The notes below the pieces were generated by a model. It searched no databases. It saw only the letters and a list, made by a program, of their open reading frames with translations, and had not been told where the DNA came from. A program made the translations under genes and the position numbers. This document shows positions 5,442 to 11,033 of a DNA stretch of 11,033 nt, piece by piece. Source of the stretch: an uncultured Bacteroides sp. (GTDB lineage: Bacteria > Bacteroidota > Bacteroidia > Bacteroidales > Bacteroidaceae); NCBI RefSeq assembly GCF_900547205.1, contig NZ_URFY01000081.1, positions 1-11,033 of the forward strand, in the 5' to 3' direction. Within the stretch, counting starts at the first letter, position 1; every line of letters starts with the position of its first letter.

Positions 5442-7775
5442 ATGGGCGATTTAACTTCGGTATGCGCATTACTAATTGTGGTCATGTTTATTGTTTTACT
5501 CAATAGATTTGACTCTCGTTATGGGAAGATTGAAAAAGAGTTGAATGAGATAAAGAAGCGGATGGACGATTATCTCAAGGTTCAACAAAAGGTGGTTGCC
5601 AATGAGGTAGAGCCAGAAGCTTTATCGACGGAAGCCATAAAAGATATGCCTGACTTGCCCAAGTTGATAGAAGAAATTACTGCACCCGAAATGCCTCCGC
5701 AAGAAGCTGTTGCGGAAGAAAAACAAGAAGTATTTGCGGTAGAAACCGTGGATGAAACTCTCGACGAGATTCCGCAAGAGAATATCAGTGTGAGAGTGGA
5801 GCAGTCAGCAGTTCCGAAACCCAAACAGAAGATTAACTATGAGAAGTTCATCGGTGAGAATCTCTTCGGGAAGATCGGCATTCTTATATTCGTGATAGGT
5901 GTAGGCTTCTTTGTGAAATATGCCATTGATAAGGATTGGATAAATGAGACTTTCCGTACCGTACTTGGTTTCTTGACCGGAGTAGCTTTGCTCATTGTCG
6001 CCGAACGGTTACAGAAGAAATATCGTACATTTAGTTCGCTACTTGCAGGTGGTGCTTTCGCTGTATTCTACCTTACGGTTGCAATTGCATTCCATTATTA
6101 TCATATCTTCTCGCAGACCGTAGCGTTTATCATTTTAATAGTAGTCACTGTGTTTATGTCTGTCTTGTCTGTGATATATGACAGGCGTGAATTAGCTATT
6201 ATTGCATTGGTTGGAGGATTTTTGGCGCCATTCATCGTAAGTAGTGGGGAAGGCAGTTATCTGGTGCTGTTTACCTATGTCAGTATTTTAAATCTGGGTA
6301 TGTTCGGACTGTCTATCTATAAGAAGTGGAGCGAACTGCCGATAATCTCGTTTGTCTTTACTTGCCTGATAATGGGAATCTTTATTTTATTAAACTATTC
6401 ATCAGATTCTACCATTATTTCGAGTCATATGTATCTGTTCACCACCCTGTTCTATTTTATCTTTTTGCTCCCGGTGTTCTCCATTCTTCGGGGAGAAAAG
6501 ACGCAGACAATGAGTCGTGGACTGGTATTTGTCATCATTGTGAACAATTTTATCTATCTGTTTTCGGGTGCTTTGTTCTTGCGGAACATGGGATTATCTT
6601 TCAAGGCAAGCGGTCTGCTGAGCATATTTATTGCTCTTGTTAATCTGGGACTGGTTCTTTGGTTATGGAAGAGCAGGAAAGATTATAAATTCTTGGTTCA
6701 TACCACCTTGGGACTTGTGCTAACCTTTGTCTCCATCACTATCCCGATTCAACTGGATGGAAACTATATCACATTGCTATGGGCATCGGAAATGGTACTG
6801 TTGCTGTGGCTATATATCAAGTCGAAGATAAGAGTTTATGAATGCGCAGCAAAGATACTGGTAGCACTCACTTTCATCTCTTACTTGATAGACGTATTTA
6901 ATGTGGTGTTCTATGATAATGCTTTGTCGGGCACTATTTTTCTGAACAGTTCATTTGCCACCTCTCTGTTTGTGGGACTGGCTACGGGAGCATTTGCTTT
7001 AATGATGGGATATTACTATCAGTTCTTCGCCACCGCCCGCCGATTGAAATATGGCTTCTGGAATCCATTCATGCTTTTGGCTTCCGTTGCCATACTTTAT
7101 TATACCTTCATGATGGAATTTAATCTGCATTTTGAAGGAGCCACGAGGAGTGGAGCTATGTTCTTGTTTACTGCCGCTTCTATTTTGAGTGTTTGCTATG
7201 CTTTCAGAAAACGATTCCCGATAACAGAGCATCTTATTTCTTATCTATTGGCTATAGGGGTGAATGCGCTCGTATATATCATAAATATATGGTGCGACCC
7301 ATGGGAAAATATGCCTTTTACTTCTGCGATGCTGCGTTGGTTCACGGCAGTGTGTGTGATAATGAATCTCTATTACGTAGCACGCCTGTACTATGCGGTA
7401 ATCGGCATAAAGCCTCGCTTTACCATTTATCTCAGTATTCTTGCTACCCTTCTTTGGCTGACAATGGTGCGTTCTTTCCTTTGGCAAGTAGGAGTGGCTG
7501 ATTTTAGTGCCGGCCTTTCGCTTTCATTGAGTATTGCCGGATTTGTACAGATGGGTCTGGGGATGCGTCTGCATCAGAAAGTGATGCGTATCATAAGCCT
7601 TTCCACTTTCGGGATAGTCTTGCTCAAACTTGTATTCGACGATTTGTGGTCAATGCCTGCTATCGGTAAGATTATTGTATTTATCATTCTGGGATTGATA
7701 TTGCTGATACTTTCCTTCCTCTATCAGAAATTGAAGGATGTATTGTTCAAGAATGACGAAGATGAAATAAGCTAA
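5442..7775 (+). CDS. DUF2339 multi-pass membrane protein (777 aa)
   Basis: An N-terminal hydrophobic helix (about 6-20) is followed by a charged coiled-coil-like stretch (~27-52), an acidic proline-rich linker (~53-128) and a very hydrophobic region from ~140 to the end with around twenty membrane segments. The motif around 138-190 (GENLFGKIGILIFVIGVGFF, KYAIDKDWI, then a G-x-x-x-G-x-AL-x-x-x-AE-x-L helix) and the SSLLAGGAFAVFYLTV and GGFLAPFIVSSGEG segments are characteristic of DUF2339, a family of predicted integral membrane proteins of unknown function. The length suits that family. The ATG at 5442 lies 27 nt after an exact -7 box; there is no obvious Shine-Dalgarno. It is divergent from a TetR regulator that probably controls it. 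A terminator at 7793-7824 separates it from the convergent trpS. A role in envelope homeostasis or transport is only a guess. Confidence 0.9.
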   Translation: MGDLTSVCALLIVVMFIVLLNRFDSRYGKIEKELNEIKKRMDDYLKVQQKVVANEVEPEALSTEAIKDMPDLPKLIEEITAPEMPPQEAVAEEKQEVFAVETVDETLDEIPQENISVRVEQSAVPKPKQKINYEKFIGENLFGKIGILIFVIGVGFFVKYAIDKDWINETFRTVLGFLTGVALLIVAERLQKKYRTFSSLLAGGAFAVFYLTVAIAFHYYHIFSQTVAFIILIVVTVFMSVLSVIYDRRELAIIALVGGFLAPFIVSSGEGSYLVLFTYVSILNLGMFGLSIYKKWSELPIISFVFTCLIMGIFILLNYSSDSTIISSHMYLFTTLFYFIFLLPVFSILRGEKTQTMSRGLVFVIIVNNFIYLFSGALFLRNMGLSFKASGLLSIFIALVNLGLVLWLWKSRKDYKFLVHTTLGLVLTFVSITIPIQLDGNYITLLWASEMVLLLWLYIKSKIRVYECAAKILVALTFISYLIDVFNVVFYDNALSGTIFLNSSFATSLFVGLATGAFALMMGYYYQFFATARRLKYGFWNPFMLLASVAILYYTFMMEFNLHFEGATRSGAMFLFTAASILSVCYAFRKRFPITEHLISYLLAIGVNALVYIINIWCDPWENMPFTSAMLRWFTAVCVIMNLYYVARLYYAVIGIKPRFTIYLSILATLLWLTMVRSFLWQVGVADFSAGLSLSLSIAGFVQMGLGMRLHQKVMRIISLSTFGIVLLKLVFDDLWSMPAIGKIIVFIILGLILLILSFLYQKLKDVLFKNDEDEIS

Positions 7776-7792
7776 GCAGTATATTATAAGAT

Positions 7793-7835
7793 AGGCTGCC
7801 TGTTCTACAAAAGAATGGCAGCCTTTACCTTATTT
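7793..7835 (+). terminator. Intrinsic terminator between the DUF2339 gene and trpS
   Basis: AGGCTGCC (7793-7800) pairs with GGCAGCCT (7817-7824). An inner TTCT/AGAA pairing (7803-7806 / 7812-7815) extends the hairpin. A T-rich tail (TTACCTTATTTA) follows on the plus strand, so it should end the DUF2339 transcript. The minus-strand side lacks a good T-tract and is less convincing for trpS. Confidence 0.8.
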
Positions 7836-7850
7836 ATATAACTTATATTT

Positions 7851-8945
7851 TTATTCCTGCGAGAAACGTTTCACCTGCTCAGCGATCAATTCTTTATCAT
7901 CGAAATAATTAATCTTCATTGCTTTCTTTACATCTGCCAATGTTTCGGCAGCAGCAACTCTAGCGACTTCGCATCCTTTCTGAAGCATTTCATATACAGC
8001 AGGAATATCCTTGCTGAACTCTTTGCGACGATTGCGAATCGGCTCCAGCGTCTCTTGCATGATAGCATTCAGGAAGCGTTTCACTTTCACGTCACCCAGT
8101 CCGCCACGTTGATAGTGAGCTTTTAACTCAGCTAAATTCGGGTAATCCGGCAAATAGCGTTCAAAATGTTCGGGGAGACAGAAAGCATCGAGGTAGGTAA
8201 ATACAGTATTCCCTTCAATCTTACCCGGGTCTTGCACGCGCAGATGTCCCGGATCGGTATACATACTCATAATTTTCTTTTGTACTTCATCCGGTTCTTC
8301 CGACAGATAAATACAGTTTCCGAGTGATTTGCTCATCTTCGCCTTACCATCGGTTCCCGGCAAACGCAAACAGGCGGCATTGTCCGGCAACAAGATTTCC
8401 GGCTCCACCAATGTCTCACCATATATATAATTGAAACGGCGGACAATCTCGCGAGCTTGCTCAAGCATCGGTTCCTGGTCTTCGCCTACGGGAACGGTCG
8501 TTGCACGGAAAGCCGTGATGTCCGCAGCCTGACTGATAGGATAAGTGAAGAAACCTACAGGAATACTTGCTTCAAAGTTACGCATCTGGATTTCAGATTT
8601 CACCGTCGGATTGCGTTGTAGGCGGGAAACGCTTACAAGGTCCATAAAGTAGAAGCTAAGTTCGCACAATTCAGGGATTTGCGATTGGATAAAGATAGTA
8701 GCTTTTGACGGATCTATCCCGCAAGCCAGATAGTCGAGAGCAACCTCTATTACATTCTGACGAACCTTCTCCGGATTGTCTATATTGTCTGTCAGCGCCT
8801 GTGAATCGGCGATGAAGATGAACATTTTACTATAATCACCTGCATTTTGCAAGTCGACTCTGCGTTTCAAGGAACCTACATAGTGTCCGATATGGAGTCG
8901 TCCGGTAGGACGGTCACCCGTAAGTATGATTTTCTCTTTTGCCAT
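7851..8945 (-). CDS. trpS: Tryptophanyl-tRNA synthetase (364 aa)
   Basis: A class I aminoacyl-tRNA synthetase that charges tRNA-Trp with tryptophan in the cytoplasm. The ATP-binding signatures are intact: the HIGH motif at residues 18-21 within TGDRPTGRLHIGHYVGSLKR, and KMSKS at 203-207 within GTDGKAKMSKSLGN. The conserved VPVGEDQ segment lies at 151-157. The C-terminal half (YTDPGHLRVQDPGKIEGN, QRGGLGDVKVKRFL, EPIRNRRKEF) is typical of the longer bacterial TrpRS form. At 364 aa it exceeds the ~330-335 aa of E. coli or B. subtilis enzymes and resembles the Streptococcus-type enzyme as I remember it. The frame is open 21 codons further upstream, but I chose the ATG at 8945 (MAKEKIILTGDRP) because the motif starts there and the -7 box at 8985-8978 lies inside the extension. 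A weak AAGG precedes this ATG. Confidence 0.97.
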   Translation of the reverse strand: MAKEKIILTGDRPTGRLHIGHYVGSLKRRVDLQNAGDYSKMFIFIADSQALTDNIDNPEKVRQNVIEVALDYLACGIDPSKATIFIQSQIPELCELSFYFMDLVSVSRLQRNPTVKSEIQMRNFEASIPVGFFTYPISQAADITAFRATTVPVGEDQEPMLEQAREIVRRFNYIYGETLVEPEILLPDNAACLRLPGTDGKAKMSKSLGNCIYLSEEPDEVQKKIMSMYTDPGHLRVQDPGKIEGNTVFTYLDAFCLPEHFERYLPDYPNLAELKAHYQRGGLGDVKVKRFLNAIMQETLEPIRNRRKEFSKDIPAVYEMLQKGCEVARVAAAETLADVKKAMKINYFDDKELIAEQVKRFSQE

Positions 8946-8977
8946 TGTTATTACCTTATTATATATAGATTTAGCGA

Positions 8978-8985
8978 CAAAGATA
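8978..8985 (-). promoter_or_regulatory. Predicted -7 promoter box of trpS
   Basis: The minus strand reads TATCTTTG (8985-8978), an exact TAnnTTTG, 32 nt before the ATG at 8945. Transcription would start near 8971, giving a short 5' UTR of about 26 nt. No clear TTTG -33 element is seen at 18-20 nt spacing. The box also shows that the upstream in-frame codons are not translated. Confidence 0.6.
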
Positions 8986-9049
8986 CAGATAAAAAATGAA
9001 AGATGCATTAAAATGGAGTCACTTCGCTGTAAAAAAAAGAACGTTTCTT

Positions 9050-9080
9050 TTTGTCATGTGCAAAATATATCGTTACTTTG
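9050..9080 (+). promoter_or_regulatory. Predicted promoter of the carB leader
   Basis: TTTG (9050-9053), a 19-nt spacer and TTACTTTG (9073-9080) match the Bacteroides -33/-7 promoter, with one mismatch in the -7 box (T for A at its second base). Transcription would begin near 9087, so carB mRNA would carry a leader of about 205 nt before its ATG at 9292. Confidence 0.7.
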
Positions 9081-9100
9081 CAAAAATTTTGAAACTGACA

Positions 9101-9229
9101 ATGAATCAACAAGAAATTAGAAGCAAGTATTATCTACATTCGGATGTATTTCATCCGGAATCAGCAAACTTCTTCTCTTTTCTTCAAAACGATATATTGT
9201 TCTTTGGTAATGCGTTAATCCTTTTTTGA
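9101..9229 (+). CDS. Putative leader peptide of carB (42 aa)
   Basis: An ATG about 14 nt downstream of the predicted transcription start opens a 42-codon frame ending at the TGA at 9227-9229, inside the loop of the attenuator hairpin. The peptide begins MNQQEIRSKYYLHSDVF. Its second half is rich in Phe and Leu (SANFFSFLQ, then DILFFGNALILF) because the RNA there is U-rich. It has one Arg only, so codon-specific attenuation by arginine is unlikely. A ribosome at the stop codon would cover both hairpin arms and prevent termination. This mirrors the 44-aa pyrL leader of the E. coli pyrBI operon, where the Phe-rich stretch reflects a U-tract. No Shine-Dalgarno is obvious, and expression of the peptide is inferred from its placement. 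Confidence 0.6.
   Translation: MNQQEIRSKYYLHSDVFHPESANFFSFLQNDILFFGNALILF
9139..9159 (+). promoter_or_regulatory. Leader hairpin upstream of the attenuator (possible pause hairpin)
   Basis: CGGATG (9141-9146) pairs with CATCCG (9152-9157) around the 5-nt loop TATTT. A U-G pair and a U-A pair extend the stem to 9139/9159. It lies within the leader ORF and just before the pyrimidine tract 9169-9185. This is where a transcriptional pause hairpin would sit in a pyrBI- or trp-like attenuator. Confidence 0.5.
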
Positions 9230-9247
9230 GGGTAACGCATTTTTTTT
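9210..9247 (+). terminator. Intrinsic terminator in the carB leader (attenuator)
   Basis: ATGCGTTA (9210-9217) pairs perfectly with TAACGCAT (9233-9240) around a 15-nt loop, followed directly by seven T (9241-9247). No plus-strand gene other than the leader ORF lies upstream, so its evident role is premature termination of carB transcription. The leader ORF stop codon (9227-9229) sits in the loop. The minus strand lacks a T-tract after the hairpin, so it is not a trpS element. Confidence 0.85.
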
Positions 9248-9291
9248 ATGAACGAACTTAGAAATAACAACTTATTATAACAACAAAAGAA

Positions 9292-11033
9292 ATGGAAAAG
9301 GAAATCAAGAAAGTTCTCGTTTTGGGTTCTGGAGCACTCAAAATCGGACAGGCCGGAGAGTTTGACTACTCAGGCTCGCAAGCACTGAAAGCTTTGAAAG
9401 AAGAAGGTATCAGCTCAGTTTTGGTAAACCCGAACATCGCAACCATTCAGACTTCTGAAGGAATTGCTGATAAAGTGTATTTCCTTCCCGTAAATACTTA
9501 TTTCGTAGAAGAGATTATCAAGAAAGAACGTCCCGACGGCATCCTGTTAGCATTTGGCGGACAGACTGCATTGAACTGTGGTGCAGAACTCTACACGCAA
9601 GGTATTCTTGATAAATATGGAGTTAAAGTGCTCGGTACATCGGTAGAAGCTATCATGTATACAGAAGACCGCGACCTGTTCGTGAAGAAGCTGGACGAGA
9701 TAGAAATGAAGACTCCTGTCAGCCAGGCGGTAGAGAGCATGGAAGATGCCATTGCTGCTGCCCGTAAGATTGGTTATCCGGTTATGGTACGCTCGGCCTA
9801 CGCTTTGGGAGGTCTTGGTAGCGGTATCTGTGCCAACGAAGAAGAGTTCTTGAAACTGGCTGAAAGCTCTTTCGCTTTCTCCAAACAAATCTTGGTGGAA
9901 GAATCACTAAAAGGCTGGAAAGAAATCGAATTTGAAGTAATCCGCGATGCAAACGACCACTGCTTCACAGTAGCCAGCATGGAAAACTTCGACCCGCTGG
10001 GTATTCACACCGGTGAATCTATCGTTGTAGCACCTACTTGCTCGCTCGATGATAAAGAGTTGAAACTCTTGCAGGATTTGTCTACGAAGTGTATCCGCCA
10101 CTTGGGCATCGTAGGCGAATGTAACATTCAGTATGCTTTTAACTCCGAAACGGACGACTACCGTGTGATTGAAGTGAACGCTCGTCTGAGCCGTTCGTCT
10201 GCACTGGCTTCCAAGGCTACCGGTTATCCGTTGGCATTCGTTGCCGCTAAGATTGCTTTGGGTTACTCACTCGACCAGATTGGCGAGATGGGAACTCCGA
10301 ACTCTGCTTATGTAGCTCCGCAACTTGATTATCTGATATGTAAGATTCCTCGTTGGGACTTGACCAAGTTCGCAGGTGTTTCTCGCGAAATCGGTTCGAG
10401 CATGAAGTCGGTAGGTGAAATCATGTCTATCGGTCGCTCTTTCGAAGAAATTATCCAGAAAGGTCTTCGCATGATTGGTCAGGGAATGCACGGATTTGTA
10501 GGTAACGACGATTTGCACTTCGACGACCTTGATAAGGAGCTTTCACGCCCCACCGACCTGCGTGTATTCTCTATTGCACAAGCGATGGAAGAAGGCTACA
10601 GCATCGACCGTATCCATGAATTGACAAAGATTGATCCTTGGTTCCTCGGCAAATTGAAAAACATCGTTGACTACAAGGCTAAATTGTCTACGTATAATAA
10701 GGTAGAAGATATTCCGGCTGACGTGATGCGCGAAGCAAAAATTTTAGGCTTCTCCGACTTCCAGATTGCCCGTTTCGTATTGGAACCCACCGGCAACATG
10801 GAAAAAGAAAACCTGATGGTGCGTGCACACCGTAAAGCGCTGGGTGTTCTTCCGGCTGTGAAACGCATTAATACCATCGCTTCCGAACATCCGGAACTGA
10901 CTAATTACTTGTATATGACATATGCAACGGAAGGTTACGATGTAAACTATTATAAGAACGAAAAGTCAGTAGTCGTTCTGGGCTCGGGTGCTTACCGTAT
11001 CGGTAGCTCCGTAGAATTTGACTGGTGCTCGGT
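9292..11033 (+). CDS. carB: Carbamoyl-phosphate synthase large chain, eukaryote-like (CAD/CPS I-type), 3' end outside window
   Basis: Large subunit of the enzyme that makes carbamoyl phosphate from bicarbonate, ammonia (from glutamine via CarA) and two ATP, for pyrimidine and arginine synthesis. The first 580 residues are visible: an N-terminal pre-ATP-grasp fold (LGSGALKIGQAGEFDYSGSQ, 11-30), the first ATP-grasp domain (~125-340) with the glycine loop GGLGSG (173-178), Q280, and E294/N296 of the metal site in VIEVNARLSRSSALASKATG (292-311). The oligomerisation region follows at ~410-540, and the second synthetase half starts at ~560 (VVLGSGAYRIGSSVEFDWCS). The family is about 1,070 aa, so roughly half is missing. 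Several motifs resemble animal CAD/CPS I more than E. coli CarB. No carA lies upstream; the neighbour is divergent trpS. The ATG at 9292 gives the normal N-terminus. Expression is probably controlled by the leader attenuator at 9101-9247. Confidence 0.96.
   Translation, partial: MEKEIKKVLVLGSGALKIGQAGEFDYSGSQALKALKEEGISSVLVNPNIATIQTSEGIADKVYFLPVNTYFVEEIIKKERPDGILLAFGGQTALNCGAELYTQGILDKYGVKVLGTSVEAIMYTEDRDLFVKKLDEIEMKTPVSQAVESMEDAIAAARKIGYPVMVRSAYALGGLGSGICANEEEFLKLAESSFAFSKQILVEESLKGWKEIEFEVIRDANDHCFTVASMENFDPLGIHTGESIVVAPTCSLDDKELKLLQDLSTKCIRHLGIVGECNIQYAFNSETDDYRVIEVNARLSRSSALASKATGYPLAFVAAKIALGYSLDQIGEMGTPNSAYVAPQLDYLICKIPRWDLTKFAGVSREIGSSMKSVGEIMSIGRSFEEIIQKGLRMIGQGMHGFVGNDDLHFDDLDKELSRPTDLRVFSIAQAMEEGYSIDRIHELTKIDPWFLGKLKNIVDYKAKLSTYNKVEDIPADVMREAKILGFSDFQIARFVLEPTGNMEKENLMVRAHRKALGVLPAVKRINTIASEHPELTNYLYMTYATEGYDVNYYKNEKSVVVLGSGAYRIGSSVEFDWCS

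Noticed and set aside
8946..9008. Upstream start for trpS adding 21 residues
   Set aside because: The TATCTTTG promoter box lies within the extension, and the conserved TrpRS N-terminus begins at the ATG at 8945.
8996..9100. Longer frame upstream of the carB leader ORF
   Set aside because: It begins before the predicted promoter at 9050-9080, so only the ATG at 9101 would be on the transcript.
9248..9280. 10-codon ORF (MNELRNNNLL) directly after the attenuator T-tract
   Set aside because: Possible upstream ORF of carB, but with no ribosome site and within chance expectation for AT-rich DNA. Not listed as a gene.
9547..10877. Minus-strand frames opposite carB
   Set aside because: Shadows of the strongly conserved carB coding frame, with no family resemblance of their own.
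1..11033. CRISPR array, tRNA, rRNA or insertion sequence
   Set aside because: I saw no regularly spaced repeats, no tRNA-like clover-leaf, no rRNA sequence and no transposase.

Overview
The window looks like chromosomal DNA of a Bacteroides-type Bacteroidota. Base composition is moderately AT-rich. Start codons mostly lack a strong Shine-Dalgarno sequence. Several genes are preceded by the promoter pattern typical of this group (TTTG near -33, about 19-20 nt, then TAnnTTTG near -7). The proteins (OmpA family, DUF2339, TrpRS, CarB) also fit a gut Bacteroides. This is a judgement by eye; no database was searched.

Layout. Positions 1-218 hold the last 71 codons of an OmpA-family gene, followed by a good intrinsic terminator. 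Positions 416-3116 hold two unrecognised membrane-protein genes in convergent orientation: 640 aa on + and 174 aa on -. Just beyond them, at 3160-3308, is a diverged second copy of the 3' end of the OmpA gene and its downstream region, so the pair sits between two imperfect direct repeats. After a strong terminator at 3373-3412 come three minus-strand genes. Two look like one transcription unit (a 152-aa exported or lipoprotein-like protein and a 233-aa membrane-anchored protein). Upstream of them is a TetR-family regulator. The regulator is divergent from a 777-aa multi-pass DUF2339 protein. Their 76-bp intergenic region carries a 9-bp inverted repeat covering the -7 boxes of both predicted promoters, which suggests joint autoregulation. 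A terminator separates this gene from the convergent trpS. Finally, divergent from trpS, carB (large chain of carbamoyl-phosphate synthase) begins and runs off the end of the window.

The strongest regulatory signal lies between trpS and carB. A promoter at 9050-9080 should give a leader RNA of about 200 nt. It contains a 42-codon ORF, a small hairpin, a 17-nt pyrimidine tract and an intrinsic terminator whose loop contains the ORF's stop codon. No other plus-strand gene exists for that terminator to end, so it should act as an attenuator of carB. The arrangement resembles the UTP-sensitive pyrBI leader of enterobacteria. The CarB itself reads more like the eukaryotic CAD/CPS I type than like E. 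coli CarB.

Most genes here appear to be independent units rather than one pathway. The functional links I can support are TetR with DUF2339, the 152-aa with the 233-aa gene, and the leader with carB.
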